A stretch of 64,000 nt of DNA from Saccharopolyspora dendranthemae (lineage in GTDB: Bacteria; Actinomycetota; Actinomycetes; Mycobacteriales; Pseudonocardiaceae): positions 682,001 to 746,000 of the forward strand of contig NZ_VIWX01000002.1 in the NCBI RefSeq assembly GCF_007829955.1. The letters run 5' to 3'. Below the pieces are notes generated by a model. That model was not told where the DNA came from. It made no database searches and was given only the letters and a program-made list of their open reading frames with translations. Made by a program: the position numbers and the translations under genes. Numbering within the stretch: the stretch's first letter is position 1; every line of letters begins with the position of its first letter. Of this stretch, positions 1-7,438 are shown one piece after another.

Positions 1-1040
1 TGGAGATCGCCGAAACCCTGAAGGACAAGGGCGTCGACGTCGCCATCCCGCTGTTCGAGGAGACGGTGGAGTGGGCGGGGGCGATCAACTCCGTGCTGCT
101 CGACAACCCGCGCCTGTTCGGCCAGGCGATGCTGCTGCGCGACAAGGCGCTGATGAAGCGCCGCGCGCAGCTCGGCGGCATCCGGGTCGGGATCTTCGAG
201 GAGGCCCACGACCGGGACGACGTGATCCGCTTCCTCAAGCGCGTCAACCAGACGCTGCTCAAGCTCGACGGCGACCCGAACGACCCGATCCACCTCAAGG
301 CGTTCGACAAGGCCGGCTGCCTGGGACACCGGGTCATCCGCACCCCGGACGAGATCGACGTGATCCCGGACGAGGAGTTCCCGGTCCTGATGGAGTCGCA
401 CCTCGACGGCTGGGAGTTCGCCGTCGAGGCGTGGATCCACAACGGCAAGATCAAGTTCCTGAACATCTCCGAGTACGTCAGCCTCGGCTACTCGGTGTTC
501 GTCCCGGCGACCCCGGAACTGGAGCGGTACAGGCCGCAGATCACCGCCCAGATCGAGAAGCTGATCAAGACGTTCGACATCGAGTTCGGCTTCATCCACC
601 CCGAGTACTTCGTCACCAGCGACGGGGAGATGTACTTCGGCGAGGTCGCCTACCGGCCGCCGGGCTTCAAGGTCTTCGAGCTCCTCGAACGCGCCTACGG
701 CTTCAACGCCTACCAGGGTCTCGTGCTGGCCTTCGACCCCAAGACCACCGAGGAGGAGATCGACGCGTTCTTCCCGCGCGAGGTCGTCGACTCCCACGGG
801 GTCGCGGGCTGCTTCGGCGTCTACCCCCGTCGCCGCGTCGTCAACGAACTGCAGATCCCGGAGCAGACCGAGGACGACGACTACTATGATTCGCACGACC
901 TCTCGGCGCCGCTGGAGGAAACGGTCACGAAGAGGACCGCGTTCGGCACCCACTGGGGTCTGCTGTACTTCTTCGGTGAGGACCCCTACCGGATGCGCGA
1001 AGTGCTGAAGGAGCAGGAAGAGCTCGACTTCTACGTCTGA
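1..1040 (+). CDS. ATP-grasp ligase-like protein, 5' end cut by window edge
   Basis: The reading frame is open from the first complete codon at base 3, so the start lies upstream; 345 residues are visible. The fold looks like a carboxylate-amine/thiol ligase of the ATP-grasp superfamily. A central-domain segment (ESHLDGWEFAVEAWIHNGK) is followed by FGFIHPEYFVTSDGEMYFGE and then VAYRPPGFK, which occupies the place of the usual Glu-x-Asn-x-Arg metal/ATP loop. Family members use ATP to activate a carboxylate as acyl-phosphate and join it to an amine or thiol. The substrate is not evident. The stop is 41 nt before the next gene on the same strand, so the two are probably co-transcribed. The Glu-Asn-Arg loop is not canonical (Glu-Val-Ala-Tyr-Arg), so catalysis is likely but not certain. 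Confidence 0.75.
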   Translation, partial: EIAETLKDKGVDVAIPLFEETVEWAGAINSVLLDNPRLFGQAMLLRDKALMKRRAQLGGIRVGIFEEAHDRDDVIRFLKRVNQTLLKLDGDPNDPIHLKAFDKAGCLGHRVIRTPDEIDVIPDEEFPVLMESHLDGWEFAVEAWIHNGKIKFLNISEYVSLGYSVFVPATPELERYRPQITAQIEKLIKTFDIEFGFIHPEYFVTSDGEMYFGEVAYRPPGFKVFELLERAYGFNAYQGLVLAFDPKTTEEEIDAFFPREVVDSHGVAGCFGVYPRRRVVNELQIPEQTEDDDYYDSHDLSAPLEETVTKRTAFGTHWGLLYFFGEDPYRMREVLKEQEELDFYV

Positions 1041-1081
1041 CGACACCGTCGACGCAGGAGAGACCTACCAGAGGGAAGCCC

Positions 1082-3109
1082 TTGAAACCGACCGCGGACG
1101 CAACGGGCCAGGCCACGACGCTCGACAAGCGCGTGGCCTCGCTCGACGGCGCGATCCAGGCCATGGCCGAGACCCCCGATTTCGGCAAGCACGCGAAGTT
1201 GCGGCGGGTCCTGGAATCCTTGCGGCGTGTGCTGCTGCAGCCAGGTGGTGCCGCCGCCGTGCAGGTCCGGGCGCAGGCGCTGGAGGAAGCCGGCCTGTTC
1301 CTGGGCACGGACTGGGCCTCCCCGGAGATCCTCATCCCTTCGCTGGTGGGCCCCGGTCTGCGAAGCAGGGACGTGGACACGGTCGTGATGGAAGCGGTCA
1401 GCGAGCTGCGGATGCTCGCCGTGTCCCGTGGTGAGTTCGCGCACCCGACGATCTCCGCCGAGGACGCGGGCCAGTTCCTGTCCCAGGTCATGGCGATGAA
1501 CCTGGAGCTGCTGTTCACCGCGCCCAGCGAGGCGGAGCGGATCAAGCAGGGCCGGATCGCGCACCTGATCAGGGACCTGTTCCGGCACCTCGCCGAGGTC
1601 GTCGGCTACGAAACGGTCCTGGACAAGCTGGTCGACGAGATCTGGCGGATCCTGCGTCAGCGGCCCATCCAGGTCGACCAGGTGCAGGCGCTGATCACCC
1701 GGATCGCCGTCTACCGGGGCGACCCGGAGATCGACCTGGGCGCGTCGTCCGGGCAGGGCATCGACCGGCTCATCAGCAGCCTGTTCGGGACCACCGAGGT
1801 GTGCCGCGACGACCCGGGCGTGGAGGTCTTCCGCTCCCGGCTGGAGGCGATGGACACCGGTGGTCTGCAGTACGAGGCCAGCGGCTTCGCCCGCGCGATG
1901 CACGACACCGGGCTGGTGTCGCCGTACCACGCCGAGCTGCTGCGCTTCGTGCTCAACGAGAGCGACTACCTGGTGGGGGAGGCGCTCGGGCTCTCCGACA
2001 CGGGGCGGAACTGCCTGCTGCGCTTCAGCCACCTGGTGCACGAGCTGATCGAGACCGCGGTGCACCCGCAGACCGCGCAATGCGTGTACGGTCTGGCGCT
2101 GCTGCTCGACCGCGGCATCCTCTACGAGCCGCCGGTGGTGCCCGCGCTGTGGCGCCAGCTCGCGCTGGAGTTGTCCCCGGCCGCGCGGGAGCGCCTGACC
2201 CTGGCCTTCGGTGAGCAGCCGTCGGCCGAGGCGAGGCTCACCGCCGGGGTCCTGTCGATGCTGGGCCAGCCGCTCGGGGTCGGGCAGGGGGACAACCCGA
2301 CCTGCCAATCGGCCAGGGCGCTGTCGATGTGGGCCTACAACGACCCCGACTACCTCCTGCAGATGGTGGTGTGGGCGGCCCGCGACGACGAGGTCATCAT
2401 GCACTTCGAGGGCCAGCCGATCTCGTCGAAGGAGCTCGCGGCCGGTGTCGCCACCGCGATGCCGGTGGACCTCGACCCGGTCTCGCTGCTGGTCGTGCCG
2501 CACCTGGACCGGATCTACGCGGAGATGGGCCGCCGCTGCGCCGATCGGCCCGGGGACCCGCACCGATGGGTCAACCCGGAGTTCCACGGCTGGTGGGCTT
2601 CACGAGGCTTCCGGATCAACGTCGATGTGGCGACGGGCAACCTCATCGACCTCGACGAGTTCCTGCGGGAGTTCCACGCCAGCTACCACCCCTCCTACAA
2701 CGGTGGCCGACCGCTGATCCACCCGCAGCCCGCGGGCGTGGCCGTGACCGACAGCGCGGCGCGCTACATCGGATGGCACGCGATCACGATCCTGCGGGTC
2801 GCGGCCGATCCGCAGGAGGTCACGCGCGTCTACTTCTTCAACCCGAACAACGACAGCGGCCAGGACTGGGGCGACGGCGTCGTGGTGTCCACCGCGGGCA
2901 ACGGCGAGCGGTTCGGCGAGGCCTCGCTCCCGTTCGACCAGTTCGCGTCCCGGCTCTACATCTTCCACCTCGACCCGCTGGAGCGGATGGAGCCGGAGAG
3001 CGTGCCTGCCGAGGACGTCGAACGGATCATGGGCTTCATCGAGCGCAGCTGGGGAGCCGAGCGGCTGCCGGCGGGGAGCCTGCAGGCCTCGAAGGACCCG
3101 AAGAGCTGA
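1082..3109 (+). CDS. Large uncharacterised protein with possible papain-like Cys-His-Asn site
   Basis: 675 residues from a TTG start preceded by AGAGGGA at about 5 nt. I do not recognise a named family. The first 380 or so residues look alpha-helical. The C-terminal third holds three spaced motifs: NPTCQSARAL (Cys408), GWHAITI (His566) and YFFNPNND (Asn587). Order and spacing are those of a papain-fold Cys-His-Asn triad, as in cysteine peptidases, transglutaminases and NlpC-like amidases. There is no signal peptide or membrane segment, so it should be cytosolic. It follows the ATP-grasp gene by 41 nt. A ligase next to a papain-like protein suggests a bond-making and bond-breaking, or acyl-transfer, pair. 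The triad is read by eye and no reaction is known. Confidence 0.7.
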   Translation: MKPTADATGQATTLDKRVASLDGAIQAMAETPDFGKHAKLRRVLESLRRVLLQPGGAAAVQVRAQALEEAGLFLGTDWASPEILIPSLVGPGLRSRDVDTVVMEAVSELRMLAVSRGEFAHPTISAEDAGQFLSQVMAMNLELLFTAPSEAERIKQGRIAHLIRDLFRHLAEVVGYETVLDKLVDEIWRILRQRPIQVDQVQALITRIAVYRGDPEIDLGASSGQGIDRLISSLFGTTEVCRDDPGVEVFRSRLEAMDTGGLQYEASGFARAMHDTGLVSPYHAELLRFVLNESDYLVGEALGLSDTGRNCLLRFSHLVHELIETAVHPQTAQCVYGLALLLDRGILYEPPVVPALWRQLALELSPAARERLTLAFGEQPSAEARLTAGVLSMLGQPLGVGQGDNPTCQSARALSMWAYNDPDYLLQMVVWAARDDEVIMHFEGQPISSKELAAGVATAMPVDLDPVSLLVVPHLDRIYAEMGRRCADRPGDPHRWVNPEFHGWWASRGFRINVDVATGNLIDLDEFLREFHASYHPSYNGGRPLIHPQPAGVAVTDSAARYIGWHAITILRVAADPQEVTRVYFFNPNNDSGQDWGDGVVVSTAGNGERFGEASLPFDQFASRLYIFHLDPLERMEPESVPAEDVERIMGFIERSWGAERLPAGSLQASKDPKS

Positions 3110-3121
3110 CCCCGCCGCGGC

Positions 3122-3541
3122 TCAGCGGGCGTCGGCGCGAAGCGCCTCGCTCATCGTGGTGTGGCACTCCAGCAGCACGTGAAGTCCGGAGGCGCGCAGC
3201 GCCTCCTGCACGGCCAGGTCGTCGGCGACGACGTGCAGAGCGCCGCCGCGGGCTTGGACGAGCATGTGCGCGTAGGTGAGCAGCTGCAGGTCCGGGACGT
3301 CGAGGAACCGCATCTTCGTGAGATCCACGACGACCGAGCGCGCCGTCGACGCCGGCTGCGGCCAGAGCATGGTTTCGAGCTGGGCGACCGTTTCCTGATC
3401 CACCGGAGCGGTCACGGCGACGACGATCGCGTCGGCGTTCGGGAACGACACCTGCACGCTGGGTGCAGGTGCCTTGACCACGGGATCGAGCGCGGGTGCC
3501 TCGTCGACGAGGGAGCCGGAAACCCGGGATTCGACGGTCAT
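3122..3541 (-). CDS. STAS-domain protein (anti-sigma-factor antagonist-like)
   Basis: 139 residues; ATG start with a GGAAGGA ribosome site. After an N-terminal extension of about 28 residues comes a STAS fold: VQVSFPNADAIVVAVTAPVDQETVAQL, then VVVDLTKMRFLDVPDLQLL. STAS proteins in partner-switching modules bind anti-sigma kinases and are controlled by phosphorylation of a Ser in a D-S-S/G-G-L motif. Here that segment reads LDVPDLQLL with no Ser or Thr, so the usual phospho-switch residue is missing. The protein may be a constitutively active or non-phosphorylatable antagonist, or a sensor. It ends 12 nt from the convergent gene and lies downstream of the SpoIIE-type phosphatase on the same strand (244-nt gap). 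Two TTGCC-N4-GGCAA elements sit in its upstream region. Confidence 0.85.
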   Translation of the reverse strand: MTVESRVSGSLVDEAPALDPVVKAPAPSVQVSFPNADAIVVAVTAPVDQETVAQLETMLWPQPASTARSVVVDLTKMRFLDVPDLQLLTYAHMLVQARGGALHVVADDLAVQEALRASGLHVLLECHTTMSEALRADAR

Positions 3542-3667
3542 CCTGTCTTCCTTCCGCGCACCGGCGGAGTCCCGCTTGGCCCGCCGCCGCCACCTCGGTG
3601 CCTCGCGCACCACCGCACGCCGAGTGCTCGCCCTGATCGAGTTGAACCAGCCAATTCTACCGAGCGC

Positions 3668-3769
3668 TTGCCCGAGGGCAAGCGGTTTTGCTCCACCGGG
3701 TTCACGTTCCCGGTCTTCTCGCTCCCGGGGCAGCGGACCGCGGAGGACGCGTTGATTGTCGTGCGGCAA
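3668..3769. promoter_or_regulatory. Two MarR-type operator candidates upstream of the STAS gene
   Basis: TTGCC-CGAG-GGCAA at 3668-3681 is a perfect 14-bp inverted repeat that extends outward to CGC/GCG. TTGTC-GTGC-GGCAA at 3756-3769 is the same motif with one change. A third copy lies at 5624-5637. Size and symmetry fit MarR dimers, and a MarR gene lies at 5115-5582. The binding protein is inferred. Confidence 0.55.
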
Positions 3770-3785
3770 CGAATCCGGTCCGCGC

Positions 3786-4988
3786 TCAGAGCACGATCCA
3801 GTCCCGTCGTCGAGCGACCGGGTGCGCACCGGCGTCGGGGCCGAGCCAGTCCACGCACACCGCCACCGCGTCGTCGTCCAGCTCGCTGTCCTGCAGGAAG
3901 GCCCTGAGGTCGCTGAGCAGGGAACGCACGGCCTCTGCCGGGGGCAGTCGGAGGCTGCTGCGCAGCGCCCGGCGCAGCGAGCTGGTGCTGTAGTCGCGGT
4001 CGGCGAGCACCGCGTTGTAGATCCCGTCGGTGAGCACGAACAGCCGCTCGCCCGGTTCGAGCTGGAGGCGCTGCACCTCGTACTCGGTGCCGTCGGCCAT
4101 GCCCAGCGGCAGCTGTGCGTCGAGGTCGACCTGCTCGGCGGAGTCAGCGCGCACGCGCCACAGCCGGGGAGAGCCCGCATCGATGATGGTGAGCTCGCCG
4201 GAGGTCAGGTCCAGCTGCATCAGCAACGTCGAGACGTGCTGCGCACCCCCGTGCTGGGCCCAGATCGCCTGATCGGCGAGGGCCGCCTGGGTGACGAGGG
4301 TGGCCCCGCTGCGACGTGCGTTGCGCAGTGCGGTGATCCCCAGTGTCGTCAGCATGGCGGCGGTCGTGCTCTCGCCCATCCCGTTGGTGACCGCGACCGT
4401 GACCGAGTCGAGGTCCTGGGCCCAGTCGAAGTTGTCGCCCCGGACCGCGTAGGCGGGTTCGAGCTGACCGGCGAGCCGGTAGGAGGCGTGATCCACCGAA
4501 CGCACCGGCAGCAGCTGCCACTGCATCTCGGCGGCGAGCGTCAGCCGCTGGGGCCGGCGAGCCCGCCGGTACCGGTCGGTGGTCACCTCCGCGAGGGTGA
4601 TCGCGTGGGCCACGAGATCAGCTGCGGCGGCGAGTTCCTCGCGCGCGGTCTCGTCGGGTGGCTCCGGCAACCGCAGCCACAGGACCCCGAGCCGATCGCC
4701 CCGCACGGTCATCGGCAGGTGCAGCGCGATCTCGTCGTCGATCGGCTGCTGGAGGCACACCTGGTCGCAGAACGCGCGTCCTTCCAGCGTCGCCACCAGC
4801 GGGATGCCGGGGCCTTCGGGCTCGAGCACGGGCTCCAGGACCGCAAGACGCAGGTCGACCAGGTAGATCTCGAGCCCCGCGACCCCGAAGTGGTCCCCCA
4901 GCGCGATCACCAGGGTCTCCGGTAACTCGTGAGCCGGAACGTCGCGCAAGGTGCGATCGAGGGAATCCAGACGCGTGGGGATGGTCAC
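3786..4988 (-). CDS. SpoIIE-type PP2C phosphatase, divergent catalytic motifs
   Basis: 400 residues from the GTG at 4988, chosen because GGAG lies 6 nt upstream; a GTG 18 nt further up (5006) is also open but lacks a ribosome site. Residues up to about 160 resemble a GAF-like sensory region; the rest is a SpoIIE/PP2C domain (QWQLLPVRSVDHASYRLAGQLEPAY, RGDNFDW, TNGMGEST, LTDGIYNA, DDDAVAV). SpoIIE phosphatases dephosphorylate STAS antagonists to release sigma factors. The usual GDWYD is GDNFDW, and the metal-binding Asp of the D-x-x-G-H-G motif is Asn (TNGMGES). I have seen similar variants in actinomycete proteins, but activity is uncertain. It is divergent from the MarR gene, and the STAS gene follows it. 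Confidence 0.85.
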   Translation of the reverse strand: MTIPTRLDSLDRTLRDVPAHELPETLVIALGDHFGVAGLEIYLVDLRLAVLEPVLEPEGPGIPLVATLEGRAFCDQVCLQQPIDDEIALHLPMTVRGDRLGVLWLRLPEPPDETAREELAAAADLVAHAITLAEVTTDRYRRARRPQRLTLAAEMQWQLLPVRSVDHASYRLAGQLEPAYAVRGDNFDWAQDLDSVTVAVTNGMGESTTAAMLTTLGITALRNARRSGATLVTQAALADQAIWAQHGGAQHVSTLLMQLDLTSGELTIIDAGSPRLWRVRADSAEQVDLDAQLPLGMADGTEYEVQRLQLEPGERLFVLTDGIYNAVLADRDYSTSSLRRALRSSLRLPPAEAVRSLLSDLRAFLQDSELDDDAVAVCVDWLGPDAGAHPVARRRDWIVL

Positions 4989-5114
4989 CAATTTCTCCGG
5001 CTTCACCAGGGTCCGTGCTCACAGCTGCGGACGAGCATGGGTCGTGACATGACACAATACGCCCGGAGACGCACGTGCCCGGACCCGAGACTTCCGGCGA
5101 GGAGGGCCTTCTTG

Positions 5115-5582
5115 GTGCACAAACTCGATTCCCTGTCCTCCGAAGCCCTGGACGAGCTCGAAGCCGGGGTCGGCGTGCTCATGGTCGTCTGGGGACGCAG
5201 CGCCGAACGCATCAAGCCCCAGGTCTCGCCCTCGCAGCTGCGGGCGCTGGTGGTGGTGGACCGGCACGGCTCCATCAACCTGATGAGCCTCGCCGACGAG
5301 CTGGGCTCGATCCCGTCGGTGACCAGCAGGCTCTGCGACCGGCTTCAAGCCGCCGGCCTGCTCAGCCGCGTCGCCGGCGCCGACGACCGGCGCGAGGTGA
5401 TGCTCCAGCTGTCCAAGGACGGTCGGCGGTTGCTGCGCCAGTTCCAGCGGGAGCGCAAGGCCGACCTCAAGCAGGTGCTGGACGCGATGACGCCGCGAAC
5501 TCGCAACGCGCTGCTCACCGGCCTGAGCGCGTTCCACTCGGCGGCGACCGAGGTGGGTCTCCCCGACGAGGAATTCGCCTGA
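5115..5582 (+). CDS. MarR-family transcriptional regulator
   Basis: 155 residues from the GTG at 5115, chosen because GGAGGG ends 8 nt before it and the length then matches the family; the frame is open further upstream. A winged helix-turn-helix is clear: SQLRALVVVDRHGSINLMSLADELGSIPSVTSRLCDRLQAAGLLSR, then the wing ADDRREVMLQLSKDG. The C-terminal helices would dimerise. It sits between the divergent SpoIIE-type gene and a small membrane protein gene. TTGCC-N4-GGCAA elements upstream of the STAS gene and after this gene are good candidates for its operators, which would make it a local regulator of this signalling group. No ligand is apparent. Confidence 0.9.
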   Translation: MHKLDSLSSEALDELEAGVGVLMVVWGRSAERIKPQVSPSQLRALVVVDRHGSINLMSLADELGSIPSVTSRLCDRLQAAGLLSRVAGADDRREVMLQLSKDGRRLLRQFQRERKADLKQVLDAMTPRTRNALLTGLSAFHSAATEVGLPDEEFA

Positions 5583-5623
5583 TCGCAACCTGAGCCGATC
5601 GGGTGCCGCGAGGCGCGTGTTGA

Positions 5624-5637
5624 TTGCCACAGGGCAA
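5624..5637. promoter_or_regulatory. MarR-type operator candidate
   Basis: TTGCC-ACAG-GGCAA is a perfect inverted repeat matching the elements at 3668 and 3756. The 23-nt surroundings here (5619-5641) and at 3751-3773 agree at 18 positions, both beginning GTTGATTG. It lies 188 nt before the small membrane protein start; TTGATT at 5620-5625 could be an overlapping -35 box. Confidence 0.5.
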
Positions 5638-5824
5638 CGAAAGAAGCACATCCCGCGGCGGAGAGGGCTGTTGACCAGCGCGGTCAGCTGAAGATCAACG
5701 CCTGCAAAGAGCCTGCTGTGCAACGGTTCCGTCGCGACGCGTGACAAGTGATGTCGGTGCGCACTACGGTGGCTCCCACTCTGGCGGCGCGCGCCCGACC
5801 GGCTATCTGAACTGGAGAAACGAC

Positions 5825-6055
5825 ATGGCACGCAAGCGAATTCGGTTCTGGTTACGTGGCATCCTGCTCGTCGTGGTCCTGTTCGTCGTCGCGGTGGTGG
5901 TCACCGCGATCGTCATCGCGAGCGACCCCGCCAACGCCGCCGGTGGGATCAACGGGTTCCTCTCCAGCATCGACGACGGCGCCAAGGCCGTGCTCCGCGC
6001 TCCGATCGACTTCTTCGGCGCGTTGCTGACCTTCGTGGAGCGCATCGGCTCCTGA
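5825..6055 (+). CDS. Small single-pass membrane protein, unknown
   Basis: 76 residues; ATG with GGAGA about 8 nt upstream. A basic N-terminus (MARKRIRFWLRG) is followed by one strongly hydrophobic segment (ILLVVVLFVVAVVVTAIVI, residues 13-31) and a soluble tail of about 45 residues with an amphipathic stretch (LRAPIDFFGALLTFVERIGS). The positive-inside rule puts the tail outside the cell. I do not recognise the family; small proteins of this layout are common in actinomycete stress regulons. It lies behind the MarR gene and an operator candidate and ends 22 nt before a strong hairpin terminator, so it is probably monocistronic. Confidence 0.75.
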   Translation: MARKRIRFWLRGILLVVVLFVVAVVVTAIVIASDPANAAGGINGFLSSIDDGAKAVLRAPIDFFGALLTFVERIGS

Positions 6056-6077
6056 GGTACGGGCAGGAGCACCTGGT

Positions 6078-6122
6078 GGCATCGGGGCCGCGATTCGGCA
6101 CGTGAATCGCGGCCCCGATGCC
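6078..6122 (+). terminator. 19-bp perfect hairpin terminator
   Basis: Arms 6078-6096 and 6104-6122 are perfectly complementary over 19 bp with a 7-nt loop. There is no T-tract, as is usual in actinomycetes. It follows the small membrane protein gene. Confidence 0.8.
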
Positions 6123-6305
6123 GCGTCATCTCGGGGGATGTCCACTCGTGCGCCGCGAGGTGTCGGGGAACACAGCTACGCCGGGTCGAAAGGCCTGCCC
6201 GATGGGCGACCGTCGCGCTGCATTCTTGAGGTGGTTCTCGGGGAGCGGGAGCGATCGGGGACGGGCCCGGCATCGGCTGGGCCCGTGAGCGCGAAGGGAG
6301 CATCG

Positions 6306-6722
6306 ATGGGGCAGATCGCGGAGGTCGTCGGGGCGTCGGACCCTGCGGCGCTGGACGACCTGGTGTCGGCGGAGGAGCGCGCCGCCACGCGGCCGTTGAC
6401 GAGGTTGGTCCCGCCGCCGCGCGGGCCCTCCGACGGCATGCGGTTGGTGGTGAGCCGGGGACCGGACACGGGGACGGAGTTCGCGATCTCGGCGCCGCTG
6501 ACGGTGATCGGCCGGCACCGGGACAGCGATGTGGTGGTCGATGACGTGACCGCCTCCCGGTACCACGCCGAGCTCGAGGTGATCGACGGCCGGTGCGTCC
6601 TGTTCGACGGAGGTTCGCTGAACGGCACCTACGTCAACCGCAAGCCGGTGACGTGCGTCGAGCTCGGCGAGGGCGACGAGATCTGGATCGGCACAGCGCG
6701 GTTCGTCTTCCACGCGGCCTGA
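6306..6722 (+). CDS. FHA-domain protein (paralogue of 19056-19499)
   Basis: 138 residues; ATG with GGGAG upstream. The N-terminal 45 residues are low-complexity; the rest is one forkhead-associated domain that binds phosphothreonine peptides: IGRHRDSDVVVDDVTASRYHAEL and GGSLNGTYVNRKPV contain the conserved Gly-Arg, Ser-x-x-His and Asn. Such proteins act as readers of Ser/Thr kinase signalling, like GarA/OdhI, but no Thr-Thr phospho-site of the GarA kind is present at the N-terminus. It shares MGQIAEV and most of the domain with a second FHA gene 12.7 kb away, and an upstream segment is also conserved between the two. It is flanked by a terminator and the SPW gene. Confidence 0.9.
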   Translation: MGQIAEVVGASDPAALDDLVSAEERAATRPLTRLVPPPRGPSDGMRLVVSRGPDTGTEFAISAPLTVIGRHRDSDVVVDDVTASRYHAELEVIDGRCVLFDGGSLNGTYVNRKPVTCVELGEGDEIWIGTARFVFHAA

Positions 6723-6902
6723 CGGCCGGCGGTGACGGCGTCGCGCGGCGCATTCGGCGCGGGTTTCCCGATGGGTACCGCGCCAGATCTCTGCGTGCGA
6801 AAACCGTTGGTGCAGAGAAAATTCGCCCCCGATTCGGGGATGCTTCCGGGCTCCGAGGAGCGGATACTGGCGGATATCACGTTCTATTGTGGAGGTGGAG
6901 TG

Positions 6903-7331
6903 ATGTCGAGCAGCACACCGATCGCTGGGCATCCGGATCTCACCGAGATGCGCTCGCGGTACGAGCGGGCTTCGGAAACCCCGACCGCTCAGGTGGCGGA
7001 CGGCCTCGTAGTGCTCGGAGGCCTGTTCGTCGCGTTGTCGCCGTGGATCACCGGATTCGCCGCCACGACACCGTCGCTGGCGCTGAACAACCTGATCATC
7101 GGCTTGGCCGCCGCAGCCCTCGGGCTGTCGTTCGCGGCCGCCTACCACCGCACCCATGGCATCGCGTGGACCTGCCCGGCGTTGGGGGTCTGGACGATCC
7201 TGGCCGTCTTCGTGATGAGCGGTACCGCCATGACGACCTCGACGGTCCTGTGCAACATCATCGGCGGAGCGGTTCTGGTGCTGGCAGGTGCAGCGACCAT
7301 GGCGGCCTCGAGGATGTCTACTTCCCGTTGA
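6903..7331 (+). CDS. SPW-repeat membrane protein
   Basis: 142 residues; ATG directly after a GGAGGTGGAG ribosome site. Four hydrophobic segments follow a 30-residue soluble N-terminus: VADGLVVLGGLFVALSPWITGF, LNNLIIGLAAAALGLSFAAAY, ALGVWTILAVFVMSG and LCNIIGGAVLVLAGAATMAA. The SPW signature (LSPWITGF) is in the first; the second-repeat position reads VWTILAVFVMS, a degenerate copy. These are integral membrane proteins of unknown function, often in stress-related settings. It ends 107 nt from the convergent metE stop. Confidence 0.85.
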   Translation: MSSSTPIAGHPDLTEMRSRYERASETPTAQVADGLVVLGGLFVALSPWITGFAATTPSLALNNLIIGLAAAALGLSFAAAYHRTHGIAWTCPALGVWTILAVFVMSGTAMTTSTVLCNIIGGAVLVLAGAATMAASRMSTSR

Positions 7332-7438
7332 TCCTCGGCGGTACCGCACCTGAAGCGGCGCCGCTCGAGAGCGAGGGGACAGGGCCACGGGGGTGCCGGC
7401 AGTGGCGTTGGAGACGACACCTCCCGTGACCCTGGTGA

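Noticed and set aside
1031..2587. A 518-codon open frame antiparallel to the 675-residue protein gene
   Set aside because: Composition is that of a shadow frame and no ribosome site or motif is present; the sense frame is longer and has normal composition.
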